Assembly (NCBI GenBank): GCA_023206055.1
Contig: CP065366.1
Location: forward strand, 1,178,001 to 1,242,000
Direction of reading: 5' to 3'
Origin: Vibrio cyclitrophicus
GTDB lineage: Bacteria > Pseudomonadota > Gammaproteobacteria > Enterobacterales > Vibrionaceae
Length of the DNA stretch: 64,000 bases
A program made the position numbers and the translations under genes. Shown here in pieces: positions 36,018-45,021 of the stretch (within the stretch, counting starts at the first letter, position 1; the number at the start of each line of letters is the position of its first letter). Under the pieces are notes generated by a model that saw only the letters and a program-made list of their open reading frames with translations, was not told the DNA's origin and did no database searches.

Positions 36018-36058
36018 AATGCCAACCTTATCGTTTTAACTTGTGGGTTGGCATTTTG
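36018..36058. terminator. bidirectional terminator between scrY and scrR
   Basis: Stem AATGCCAACC (36018-36027) and GGTTGGCATT (36046-36055), followed by TT and preceded by AA-rich sequence. It sits between the convergent scrY and scrR genes. Confidence 0.75.
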
Positions 36059-36125
36059 GCATCTGTGTTTAGATGTTTGACTAGTTAATACTCTGGCTCT
36101 TTTTGCCAGCTGTTGAACTGATTAA

Positions 36126-37112
36126 CTAGCAAGATTCTCGGTCAATGGTGGTGAAGGTCAGCACCATTTTACTCATTTCAAAGCCTTTTTTCTCAATACG
36201 GTCGAGCAACAGTTTGGCTCCATTTTCTCCCGCTTTATCAAATGCATAGTTAAACGTAGAAAGCGTTGGTGTACATACTGAAGCGAGTTCATCGTCACCC
36301 ACACCGAGCACCAAGACATCTTTTCCTGGAACGAGCCCTGCTTCCTGAATCGCTCTGATCGCACCGATTGCGATACGGTCAGTGGCACAGAACAGGCCGT
36401 CGAGCTTCTTGCGCTCTTTGAGAGACTGCTTAGCCAGCTGGTAGCCGGAATCTATGGTGAAGTCGCCTCGCGCGTGAAATTGCAGTGTGAGGTCGTTGAA
36501 TTGGAGCGATTGAGTAAACCCTTCCGATCTCATCTTGTCAACCGCGATGTCATCGCCTTGTACACCAATGAATCCCATATTCTTACAACCTTTCGAGATG
36601 AGGCGATTACCCGCTTCGAACCCTACACGTGCATCATCGTGAACAATGCTTGGGATGTTAAACATAGAGCCATCTTGACCAACCAATACAACAGGTACTG
36701 CAGAGCTTTGAATGGCTTTGACTAATTGATCGTCTAGGTGAGTTGCGTACAGGATAATTCCTTCTACACGTTTTTGATTAAATATTTGAATATATTCGAG
36801 TTCTTTGTGGTGTTTTTGGTGTGTGCTCGCTAAAAGAACATGTTTCCCCGCTTGCTCTAATACTGCGGTTAAACCGTCGACACCTTGAGAGGTGGCGTGG
36901 GAAGAAACCCTAGGAACAATCACCCCAACCAGGTTAGTTTTCTGAGACTTTAAGTCTTTAGCGACTTGGTTTGGGAGATAGCCACACTCTTCGACTGCTT
37001 TCCGCACCTTCACTTTGGTCGCGTCTTTTACACCATATTCATCGTTGATTACTCTAGAAACCGTCGACTTGGAAACTCCTGCGAGACGAGCGACATCATG
37101 AAGACTAGCCAT
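36126..37112 (-). CDS. scrR: LacI-family sucrose operon repressor
   Basis: 328 residues. N-terminal LacI HTH (SLHDVARLAGVSKSTVSRVIN) and hinge helix PNQVAKDL, then a periplasmic-binding-like sensor domain. It probably senses fructose or a fructose phosphate, as known ScrR proteins do, and represses scrY and scrA-K-B through the TTGCAAACGTTCCC-type operators in both promoter regions and near its own start. It is divergent from scrA. Confidence 0.92.
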   Translation of the reverse strand: MASLHDVARLAGVSKSTVSRVINDEYGVKDATKVKVRKAVEECGYLPNQVAKDLKSQKTNLVGVIVPRVSSHATSQGVDGLTAVLEQAGKHVLLASTHQKHHKELEYIQIFNQKRVEGIILYATHLDDQLVKAIQSSAVPVVLVGQDGSMFNIPSIVHDDARVGFEAGNRLISKGCKNMGFIGVQGDDIAVDKMRSEGFTQSLQFNDLTLQFHARGDFTIDSGYQLAKQSLKERKKLDGLFCATDRIAIGAIRAIQEAGLVPGKDVLVLGVGDDELASVCTPTLSTFNYAFDKAGENGAKLLLDRIEKKGFEMSKMVLTFTTIDRESC

Positions 37113-37133
37113 TATTCATTATCCATTTTTAGT

Positions 37134-37179
37134 TTTGGGATTGTTTGCAAACAGAGCATCAAATTTCCCTGTTTGCAAG
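37134..37179. promoter_or_regulatory. two weaker ScrR-like sites near scrR
   Basis: TTTGGGATTGTTTGCAAAC (about 37134-37152) and TTTCCCTGTTTGCAAG (about 37163-37178) share TTTG(C)AA and GGGA/TCCC elements with the scrA and scrY operators. They could allow autoregulation and looping. Confidence 0.5.
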
Positions 37180-37283
37180 ACGATTTTAACCTTGTCACTT
37201 CATCCTAGGGAGACAATTTGAAGATCATTCTCACACTATTGAATCGTTATCTTTGATCATTTGTTCTTTATAGGCAAAAATTT

Positions 37284-37306
37284 GTTTTGCAAACGTTCCC
37301 GAAAAT
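37284..37306. promoter_or_regulatory. ScrR-like operator of scrA-scrK-scrB
   Basis: TTTTGCAAACGTTCCCGAAA, centred on 37294/37295, ends about 37 bases before the scrA start. It shares TTGCAAACGTTCCC exactly with the scrY operator (opposite strand). Its place inside a longer upstream frame argues for the later scrA start. Confidence 0.78.
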
Positions 37307-37341
37307 TCGAAGGCTCAAATGATAATCCAATGGGGTATGTA

Positions 37342-38781
37342 ATGAATTATCCAAAAATAGCAAAAGAGTTGCTCACTCTATTAGGTGGTAAAAGTAATAT
37401 CACTGCACTCGCACATTGTGCGACTCGTCTGCGCCTTGCTGTTGCGGACCAAGACAAAATTGATGAAAAGGCGATAGATAACCTTGATGGGGTTAAAGGC
37501 CAGTTTAAGGTTGCGGGTCAATATCAAATTATCTTCGGCTCCGGAATTGTTAATCAAGTTTATGTTGAATTGTCTAGGTTGACAGAGATGACGGAGATGT
37601 CTACCAAAGAGGTGGCGTCTGCTGGAGCTGATAATCAAAATATTGTTCAACAAGCCGTGAAAGGGTTGTCTGATATTTTTGTGCCAATTATTCCGGCGAT
37701 TGTTGCTGGTGGTCTGTTGATGGGGATCTACAATCTATTAACGGCTCAAGGCTTGTTTATTGATGGCAAATCCATAATCGACGTCAATCCGGCTTTAACC
37801 GACTTGGCAAGCATGATCAACACATTTGCTAATGCTCCTTTTGTCTACTTACCTATTTTATTAGCATTTTCAGCGAGTAAGAAATTTGGTGGCAACCCAT
37901 ATTTAGGTGCAGCCTTAGGTATGTTGATGGTTCACCCAGACCTATTAAATGGTTGGGGGTTTGGCGGAGCATCAGTGTCGGGCAACATTCCTGTTTGGAA
38001 TATTCTAGGTTTTGAGATTGAGAAGGTTGGCTATCAAGGCTCCGTACTTCCGGTTTTAGTGTCTGCGTTTATTCTAGCTAAAGTAGAGCTCGGTCTTCGT
38101 AAGGTTATTCCTTCTGTTTTAGATAATCTGTTAACGCCTATGTTGGCCATTTTTGTGACGGGGTTGCTAACATTCACTGTTGTCGGTCCGTTTACTCGCG
38201 ACATTGGCTTCCTACTTGGCGATGGACTGAACTGGTTGTACAACAGTGCTGGCTTTATAGGTGGTGCGGCACTTGGTTTGATTTATGCGCCTTTTGTTAT
38301 CACAGGTATGCACCATAGCTTTATCGCTATCGAAACGCAGTTACTTGCAGATATTGCAACGACTGGTGGTACTTTTATCTTCCCTATCGCGGCGATGTCT
38401 AACGTGTCACAAGGTGCTGCGGCACTGGCGGTTGGTTTCATGACTCGTGATACAAAAATGAAGAGTATTGCGATTCCTTCTGGTGTAACAGGCCTGCTTG
38501 GTATTACTGAGCCTGCAATGTTTGGTGTGAACTTAAAACTTCGTTACCCATTTATTGCTGCGGTTTGTGGCGCAGCGGTTTCAAGTGCGTTTATCACTAT
38601 GTTTAATGTGAAAGCACAAGCGCTTGGCGCAGCGGGTATTCCAGGTGTTATTTCCATATCACCGGAAAAAATTGGCTATTACGTGGTGGGGATGATCATC
38701 GCGTTCATCACTGCATTTGTATTGACCGTCGTTTTAAATCTGCGTGAGCGCAGTAAACAGAACACAAAAGCCATAGCTTAG
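37342..38781 (+). CDS. scrA: sucrose PTS enzyme IIBC
   Basis: 479 residues from ATG 37342; the longer frame from 37261 runs through the operator and is rejected. The EIIB domain has the phosphorylated Cys in ALAHCATRLRL near residue 26. The EIIC domain from about residue 100 has about ten membrane segments and the GITEPAMFG signature. No EIIA domain is fused, so phosphate must come from EIIA-Glc. It imports sucrose as sucrose-6-phosphate. Confidence 0.94.
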   Translation: MNYPKIAKELLTLLGGKSNITALAHCATRLRLAVADQDKIDEKAIDNLDGVKGQFKVAGQYQIIFGSGIVNQVYVELSRLTEMTEMSTKEVASAGADNQNIVQQAVKGLSDIFVPIIPAIVAGGLLMGIYNLLTAQGLFIDGKSIIDVNPALTDLASMINTFANAPFVYLPILLAFSASKKFGGNPYLGAALGMLMVHPDLLNGWGFGGASVSGNIPVWNILGFEIEKVGYQGSVLPVLVSAFILAKVELGLRKVIPSVLDNLLTPMLAIFVTGLLTFTVVGPFTRDIGFLLGDGLNWLYNSAGFIGGAALGLIYAPFVITGMHHSFIAIETQLLADIATTGGTFIFPIAAMSNVSQGAAALAVGFMTRDTKMKSIAIPSGVTGLLGITEPAMFGVNLKLRYPFIAAVCGAAVSSAFITMFNVKAQALGAAGIPGVISISPEKIGYYVVGMIIAFITAFVLTVVLNLRERSKQNTKAIA

Positions 38782-38792
38782 TACTTTCCCTA

Positions 38793-38822
38793 GAAGTGAA
38801 GTCCCCCCTTCACTTCATTTTC
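38793..38822 (+). terminator. hairpin after scrA
   Basis: GAAGTGAAG / CTTCACTTC (38793-38801, 38808-38816) followed by ATTTTCTAT. The short T run suggests partial termination, lowering scrK-scrB expression relative to scrA. Confidence 0.6.
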
Positions 38823-38941
38823 TATGTTTGGGGTACTAGCTGAGTAAATTAACTTGGCTAGTCTTTTTCTATTTTTGCATGACAGTTTGAATAGCTACAT
38901 TGCGGTTGGTTGTCATGAGTTTGAATTTTAAGGTAAGCAAG

Positions 38942-39955
38942 ATGAATCAAGTTTGGGTAACTGGAGACGCCGTCGTCGACCTCATTCCGGAGACTGATAC
39001 GACGTTGTTAAAATGTCCTGGTGGTGCTCCAGCTAACGTCGCTGTGGCGATTTCTCGCCTGTTAGGCAAAAGTGCATTTTTTGGCCGAGTGGGTAATGAC
39101 CCGTTTGGCGCTTTTATGGAAGAGGCTTTGCAAAAAGAAGGTGTGAATACCGAGCGTTTGGTGAAGGACCCTGAACAACGTACATCCACTGTGGTGGTTG
39201 ATCTTGATGGCCAAGGTGAGCGCAGCTTTACGTTTATGGTTAAACCAAGTGCCGACCAGTTTATGTCTGTTGAAGACATTCCCGTATTTAAGACAAACGA
39301 GTGGTTACACGTCTGCTCAATCTCTTTGGCTAATGAACCAAGCCGTAGCAGCACTTTTGAAGCAATCCGACGCATGAAATCCGCGGGCGGTTACATCAGC
39401 TTCGATCCAAACCTTCGCGATGAAGTGTGGCAAAACCCATCTGAAATAAAACCTGTTGTCATGAAAGCCGTTGAGCTGGCTGATGTGGTTAAATTTTCAG
39501 AAGAAGAACTGGATTTCCTAACCGATTCGACTTCGATGGACCAAGGTTTGGCTCATATTGCTGATCTCAAAAACACGCTTGTTCTGGTTACGCAGGGCGC
39601 GAAAGGCGTCTGGCGAGTATTTGAAAACCAAGGCGTATTGATTTCAGGTCGTTCGGTTACTCCAGTGGATACTACAGGTGCAGGCGATGCTTTTGTTGGC
39701 GGCTTGCTTGCAAAGCTTTCTCAACACGAAGGGTGGGACAATCAGCAAGTCGTTGATTCTGCAGTTACATGGGCAAATGGTTGTGGTGCTCTAGCAACGA
39801 CGCAAAAGGGTGCGATGACAGCACTTCCAACGCAAGACGCTCTTGCTCAGTTTATTACTCCTGAACAGTTTGTTGCTGCTGACCAAGTTGCCATCTCGGC
39901 TCAGTCTAATAAACAAGGCATCTCAAGTGCGACAAACACTGAGGAGAATGTATGA
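38942..39955 (+). CDS. scrK: fructokinase
   Basis: 337 residues from ATG 38942 (AAGGTAAGC ribosome-binding site). PfkB family: GGAPANVAVAISRLLG near the N terminus and the C-terminal signature DTTGAGDAFVGGLLAKL with the catalytic Asp. It phosphorylates the fructose freed by ScrB. It overlaps scrB by 4 bases. Confidence 0.93.
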   Translation: MNQVWVTGDAVVDLIPETDTTLLKCPGGAPANVAVAISRLLGKSAFFGRVGNDPFGAFMEEALQKEGVNTERLVKDPEQRTSTVVVDLDGQGERSFTFMVKPSADQFMSVEDIPVFKTNEWLHVCSISLANEPSRSSTFEAIRRMKSAGGYISFDPNLRDEVWQNPSEIKPVVMKAVELADVVKFSEEELDFLTDSTSMDQGLAHIADLKNTLVLVTQGAKGVWRVFENQGVLISGRSVTPVDTTGAGDAFVGGLLAKLSQHEGWDNQQVVDSAVTWANGCGALATTQKGAMTALPTQDALAQFITPEQFVAADQVAISAQSNKQGISSATNTEENV

Positions 39956-41397
39956 GTTTGAATTCGAACTGGACAGTAGAGCAAAGGTACTGTCGCGTAG
40001 AGCAGATTTCTCAAGACAGTATGGATGCGATGGTAAAACAGCGTAAGCAAGATTCTGGATACCCTGGTTACCATATTGCTCCCAAATTTGGCTTGCTGAA
40101 TGACCCGAATGGTTTGTGCTATTTCAACGGCGAGCATCATATTTTTTACCAATGGACGCCGGTTGGCCCTGTTCATGGCATGAAGTATTGGTATCACTTG
40201 TCGACAAAAGATTTTATTCACTTCGAAGACCATGGCATTGGACTGCATCCAGACCAAGACTACGATTCTCATGGGGTTTATTCTGGTGGATCTCTCGTTG
40301 AAAACGACGAAGCTATTTTATTCTTCACGGGAAATCATCGTGATGAGAACTGGGAAAGGTCCTCAACTCAGTGTTTTGCAAAGATGTCTGTCAAAGGGCA
40401 AATAGAAAAGCATGGTGTGGTTATCGAAAATGAACACTACACAGAACATTTCCGCGACCCAAAAGTGTGGAAGGACGGTGACGATTACTTGATGGTTGTT
40501 GGGGCTCAGACCCAAGAAAAACGTGGTTCAATGGCGCTGTACAGAAGTCGTGATCTCATGAACTGGCAGCATAAAGGTTCTATTCAAACTCGTTACAAAA
40601 ATCTTGGCTATATGTGGGAATGCCCTGACTTTTTCGAGATAGATAACCAGTCAGTGATGTTGTTTTCTCCACAAGGTGTCTCTAGCGATAATCCGTACGA
40701 TTTTAAAAACATTTACTCAGTGGCTTACATTGTTGGTGATTGTTTGAATTTAGATTCGATGGAATTTGAAAACCATCAAGATATCGCGCAGCCTGATTAC
40801 GGATTTGATTTTTACGCTCCTCAGACTTACTTAGACAATTCCGGTCGCCGGATCTTGATTGCTTGGGTAGGCCTTCCTGATATCGACGCTCCATCTGTAG
40901 TGCACCAATGGGCGGGTATGTTGTCATTACCTCGTGAGTTGAAAATCCAAGATGGTTATCTTGTTCAATCTGTTTTACCTGAATTGAAAGCGCTGCAAGG
41001 TGAAGCTGTTGTGGTTGAGAGCGTTCTTGAACTGGATACAACCAGCTTCATTGTTCAGCTTGAAACGGAAACGGGCAAGTTTGAGTTAACGATTGCTAAT
41101 TCTGCGGGCGATAATATTGTGTTCAGTGCTACAGAAACGGAGTTCATGCTTGATCGCAGTAAGATGTCTCAGCTCTACGCGGAAGAGTTTGGTTTGGTGA
41201 GAAAAGCACCGAGGTTGAGCACCAAGCAAACCATCGAAGTTTATGTCGATAAGTCAGTGATCGAAATCTTTATCAATGGCGGTAAGCATACAATGACCAG
41301 CCGTTTCTTCATTGATGACTTGAGTTCGTTGTCGATTACTGGTGACTTAAAAACCGTTTATCACTCGATGAGCCAAATTAAAGGGCTAGATGATTAA
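39952..41397 (+). CDS. scrB: sucrose-6-phosphate hydrolase (GH32)
   Basis: 481 residues. GH32 motifs: LLNDPNG (nucleophile Asp), FRDPKVW (transition-state Asp), WECPDFF (acid/base Glu). The C-terminal beta-sandwich includes VYVDKSVIEIFINGG. It splits sucrose-6-phosphate into glucose-6-phosphate and fructose. Its start overlaps the scrK stop (ATGA). Confidence 0.95.
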   Translation: MSLNSNWTVEQRYCRVEQISQDSMDAMVKQRKQDSGYPGYHIAPKFGLLNDPNGLCYFNGEHHIFYQWTPVGPVHGMKYWYHLSTKDFIHFEDHGIGLHPDQDYDSHGVYSGGSLVENDEAILFFTGNHRDENWERSSTQCFAKMSVKGQIEKHGVVIENEHYTEHFRDPKVWKDGDDYLMVVGAQTQEKRGSMALYRSRDLMNWQHKGSIQTRYKNLGYMWECPDFFEIDNQSVMLFSPQGVSSDNPYDFKNIYSVAYIVGDCLNLDSMEFENHQDIAQPDYGFDFYAPQTYLDNSGRRILIAWVGLPDIDAPSVVHQWAGMLSLPRELKIQDGYLVQSVLPELKALQGEAVVVESVLELDTTSFIVQLETETGKFELTIANSAGDNIVFSATETEFMLDRSKMSQLYAEEFGLVRKAPRLSTKQTIEVYVDKSVIEIFINGGKHTMTSRFFIDDLSSLSITGDLKTVYHSMSQIKGLDD

Positions 41398-41410
41398 GTT
41401 GTTACAATTA

Positions 41411-41437
41411 TACAAACCACTTTACGAGTGGTTTGTA
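41411..41437 (+). terminator. hairpin after scrB
   Basis: Perfect 11-pair stem TACAAACCACT / AGTGGTTTGTA with a 5-base loop, 13 bases past the scrB stop; the following T run is weak (TTGTTCT). Confidence 0.65.
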
Positions 41438-41825
41438 TTGTTCTGAAGCATTTCTGTAGTGGTCAGTGAATTGGGCCGCTACATTAGAGGCTTTGCTATA
41501 CCTCAAGTTATCCGCTAAATGCTAAATTAGCATTTCATATAACACGAAATTGTCCAAAAGTGTGTTACACACATGCTCACTATGCTTTCGGAGGGCTCAT
41601 AAGGGTGTGGTAATTTTACAACGTTGGATTTGGGTTATTGTTAAAATTTGCAGACTTTTGATGCAATGTTATGTGAACTTATGTTGCAAATGGTATTTTA
41701 ACTTGTTGATAGTTTGTTCGCGTTATGAAGACTTACGTTGCAAGCATCACCCTTAAAAAAGCCGCTCTTTATGAGCTAATGCCGATCGTTTAAGAAGACT
41801 TGAACGATCCTGCAGTTAGAAGATA

Positions 41826-41857
41826 ATCCTCATCAACAATGTTGATGGGGATTTTTT
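41826..41857 (+). terminator. IS-internal terminator before transposase start
   Basis: 12-pair stem (ATCCTCATCAAC / GTTGATGGGGAT, one G-U) with loop AAT, followed by six T and the ATG at 41858. It differs from copy 1 by an arm change and two fewer T. Confidence 0.7.
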
Positions 41858-43180
41858 ATGCTTGAACAAGAATTAGCAATGGCACACGAGACCATTGAAG
41901 ATGCCGACAATTATGAATCTGTCGTCGACGCCATTCAGATTGAGTGGATAGAACAAGCTCTTCTTGAAACCAATAAAGCGAGCATAAGACGACGCCGACT
42001 TCCCGCTCAGCAAGCTGTCTGGTTAGTTATTTGGATGGGACTGCAACGCAACATGTCTATCAAAGAGGTATGCAGTTCATTAGACATCGCACTTCAGCCT
42101 AAACCTGAAGATAGTTGGTCTCGTGTTGCACCCAGTGTCCTAACTGATTCACGCCGACGTCTAGATGAGAGTCCGTTAGCGGCTCTGTTTCACACAACGG
42201 TAAAGGCTTGGCGCGAAGATATCCTTCAACAAGACAAAGACTTAGGGCTTAATGTTCTTGCTGTCGATGGGACAACATTTAGGTGTCAAGATTCCACAGA
42301 GAACGCTGAAGAATTTGGGTTCATCTCTAAAAAATTGAAACCTTACCCTCAACTTCGTTTAGTCGCTTTGATGTCAACAGAAACACGAATGATTATGGGG
42401 GCAGCTTTTGATGGTTGTCATGTCGGTGAAACGACCCTAGCCAAGCGCCTATTCAATGATATCCCCGCACACTCATTGACCTTATTTGATCGTTGTTATT
42501 TCTCGGCAGACCTTTTGTTGTCGTGGCAAGAGAGTGCGGAAAATGCTCACTGGTTAATGCCTGCAAAACGTAAGCTACGCTATGAAGTGTTGGAGAAATA
42601 TGCTGAGAACGATATGCTCATTTCAATGCCTATCTCTCCTCAAGCTCAACGGCAGAACCCAAATTTACCCGCACGTTGGGAGGCCAGATTAGTCTTATAT
42701 CAAGAGCCAAAAGGTGAGATAAAAGGTTTTATTACTTCACTTACAGACCCTAGTAAATACTCGCTAGAAAGCTTGCTGCGTATTTATTGGCAACGCTGGG
42801 AGATTGAAGAGGGTTATGGTGAAATAAAACAGACTCAACTGCAAAGCCACGTCACTTTACGAAGTCGTTTTTCTGCCGGTGTGAAGCAAGAGCTTTGGGG
42901 CGTATTACTCGCCTATAACTTAGTGCGATTAGAGATGGTTAAGATAGCTTCAGAAGCCGGGGTTCGAGCAACTAGGGTAAGCTTTACTGCTGCAATTAAC
43001 CTTATAGATGCTCAGTTACGTTGGTTAGCTTTAAGTCCAGACGGAACCCTACCAGTCAAACTTAAAAGGATGAGAGAAAGTCTGAGTCACTTCATTCTTC
43101 CAGATAAAAGAAAGGACCGAACGTTTCCACGTTCAGTCCTCTTTGTTCCAGCCAAATATCCGTTTAGGTTCAAGCAGTAA
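41858..43180 (+). CDS. IS4-family transposase
   Basis: 440 residues, identical as far as I can see to the copy at 6920-8242 except Lys for Arg in TDPSKYSLE. The catalytic Asp residues and the Y(2)R(3)E(6)K motif are intact, so the element is probably active. Confidence 0.95.
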   Translation: MLEQELAMAHETIEDADNYESVVDAIQIEWIEQALLETNKASIRRRRLPAQQAVWLVIWMGLQRNMSIKEVCSSLDIALQPKPEDSWSRVAPSVLTDSRRRLDESPLAALFHTTVKAWREDILQQDKDLGLNVLAVDGTTFRCQDSTENAEEFGFISKKLKPYPQLRLVALMSTETRMIMGAAFDGCHVGETTLAKRLFNDIPAHSLTLFDRCYFSADLLLSWQESAENAHWLMPAKRKLRYEVLEKYAENDMLISMPISPQAQRQNPNLPARWEARLVLYQEPKGEIKGFITSLTDPSKYSLESLLRIYWQRWEIEEGYGEIKQTQLQSHVTLRSRFSAGVKQELWGVLLAYNLVRLEMVKIASEAGVRATRVSFTAAINLIDAQLRWLALSPDGTLPVKLKRMRESLSHFILPDKRKDRTFPRSVLFVPAKYPFRFKQ

Positions 43181-43437
43181 TGCTTATCCGAACGGCATTA
43201 GCTCTTTATGAGCGGCTTTTTGCTATCTGAAATTATCATCACTTAACTTACTTTTTTCATGATGAAAGCTCTAGCAACATGGCTTATTTTCTTCATTCAC
43301 GACAGCCTATTTTGTTTCATGGAAATGTGAGGAGCAAGTTATTTGGCAAATATAAACAATAACTTGTGAGTAATTATATATATCCCAGTAACTCTTTATG
43401 CTCCACTAACTCCAACTGAGTTTATGGAGAAACACCT

Positions 43438-44580
43438 TTGAAATTAGCAAAACACCATGCTCTTGGCGTGAGCCTCATTTGCGCTATAACATTATCAGGA
43501 TGTAGCTCAAACACGCACAACAGCAACGCCCCAGTCGTGCTCAATGAGTCTTACTATACCGACCTCTATGATTGGAACAAAAGTAAGGGACTCAATAAGA
43601 GCTTTCTGGGTCGCGGTATTAACATGGGTAACTTCTTTGAGTCCCCTAACTACGAGGGCGAATGGAATGGTGATCTAACCATTCAAGCGAGTGATTTTGG
43701 TAATATTGCAAGCCACGGGTTTGCGAGTGTACGTATCCCTGTTCGCTGGAATGCACATGCGCTGGAAAACGCCCCATTTACTATTGATACAGCATTTCTA
43801 TCTCGAGTTCAGCAAGTGGTTGATGAGGCGATTCAAGAAGATCTGCGCGTGATCATCAACACCCATCACTACAACGAAATGTTCTACAACAAAGGTGAGT
43901 TTCAACACCACAGACAAAGACTCAATGCAATCTGGAACCAATTAGCCACACATTTCCCATTGGATGAATATCCAGAAGATAAGCTTGTCTTTGAGCTACT
44001 CAATGAGCCGCATGAAGAGGTGGGTGTCGATCAGTGGAACCTACTTATCGACGACCTAACTAGCCTACTGTGGAAAGACAATGCCGATACCCAGAACAAT
44101 TCTCTAGGCCAACGAAAAATCATGATTGGCACGGCTGATTGGGGAGGGCCATTCAAACTGCCGGATCTAAAACTGCCGCAAGAATCAACGCCTGACAACA
44201 CCATTATCACAGTGCACTTTTATGAACCATTTAAGTTCACCCACCAAGGAGCTGAGTGGGTTGATGGTGCTAGCGATTGGGCTGGAATGCGTTGGCTGGG
44301 CATTGATGCTGAAAAGCAGACGCTATATAACTATTTAGATGCAGTCTCTGCCTGGAATAATAAGCAAGGACGTGGATTTGAAATCAATATCGGAGAGTTT
44401 GGTGTCTATAGCAAAGTCTCAAATCCCTTAGATCAAAGAGCTTGGACAGCCTTCATAGCAAGAGAGTCGGAAAAGCGGAGCTTTAGTTGGCACTATAGTT
44501 CTGGATTTGGTGCTTATGATCCAATTGCAAAGCAGTGGCGATCTGCACTGATCGAGGGACTTATTCCTACAGATAAGTAA
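43438..44580 (+). CDS. GH5 endoglucanase-like lipoprotein
   Basis: 380 residues. Lipoprotein signal with lipobox LSGCS (Cys about residue 22). Glycoside hydrolase family 5 features: NMGNFFESP near the start, VRIPVRW, acid/base Glu in ELLNEPHE and nucleophile Glu in INIGEFGVYS. It is likely a cell-surface endo-beta-glucanase. The start is TTG 43438 with GGAGA 7 bases upstream. It stands alone between the IS and an AraC gene and ends at a good terminator. Confidence 0.87.
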   Translation: MKLAKHHALGVSLICAITLSGCSSNTHNSNAPVVLNESYYTDLYDWNKSKGLNKSFLGRGINMGNFFESPNYEGEWNGDLTIQASDFGNIASHGFASVRIPVRWNAHALENAPFTIDTAFLSRVQQVVDEAIQEDLRVIINTHHYNEMFYNKGEFQHHRQRLNAIWNQLATHFPLDEYPEDKLVFELLNEPHEEVGVDQWNLLIDDLTSLLWKDNADTQNNSLGQRKIMIGTADWGGPFKLPDLKLPQESTPDNTIITVHFYEPFKFTHQGAEWVDGASDWAGMRWLGIDAEKQTLYNYLDAVSAWNNKQGRGFEINIGEFGVYSKVSNPLDQRAWTAFIARESEKRSFSWHYSSGFGAYDPIAKQWRSALIEGLIPTDK

Positions 44581-44662
44581 GGCAACGACACTGAACATAG
44601 CTCATATGGACACGTTGAACAGAAATTAAGGAAACAGCATTGGCGTTGAGTTCAAACATAAG

Positions 44663-44696
44663 AAACGTTTTAGATCAGCACGCCTAAAACGTTTTT
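44663..44696. terminator. terminator after the cellulase gene
   Basis: AAACGTTTTAG / CTAAAACGTTT (11 pairs) with TTTTT at its 3' side. The remaining stretch to 45021 holds no gene I can support; it is AT-rich near 44935-44960 and may hold the promoter of the AraC gene. Confidence 0.75.
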
Positions 44697-45021
44697 GGCC
44701 AGAACCGTCAAAGATGGCACTTCGTAACTCAGAATTGCCCCAAAGCAATTCAGAGTAAATTCTCATTTATGTTCTGCTGATGCGTTTCCCCTACTAAAAA
44801 TAATTCAAACTCAGCACATCTGGAAATCGCGTTACTTTTCGCTTTCCAATCTCGCGAGCCTTAAAAATGCAAAAATGCGCGTCTACCACTCAAAAGTGGC
44901 TCTTATTGCTTTGCTCATTCTCTTGAAAGAACTTAACCTAAAAATATAATAGGAAGATACATAATCTTTTACTATTATCACTTCTTAAAAAGCATAAATT
45001 TTGTTATGGCGAGTTCATTTT

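Larger units (their letters stand above)
41777..43200 (+). mobile_element. IS4-family insertion sequence, copy 2 (1424 bp)
   Basis: The same element as at 6900-8325, in opposite orientation. Ends TAATGCCGATCG and CGAACGGCATTA. The 13-base target duplication GCTCTTTATGAGC lies at 41764-41776 and 43201-43213. It is 2 bases shorter than copy 1 because the T run before the transposase start has six instead of eight T. Confidence 0.96.
41550..43232 (+). repeat. dispersed repeat B, copy 2, split by IS4-type element
   Basis: 41550-41776 matches the first about 215 bases of the copy at 29502; the rest (about 43201-43232) follows the insertion. The element landed inside the terminator hairpin, duplicating its GCTCTTTATGAGC core. 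Confidence 0.82.
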
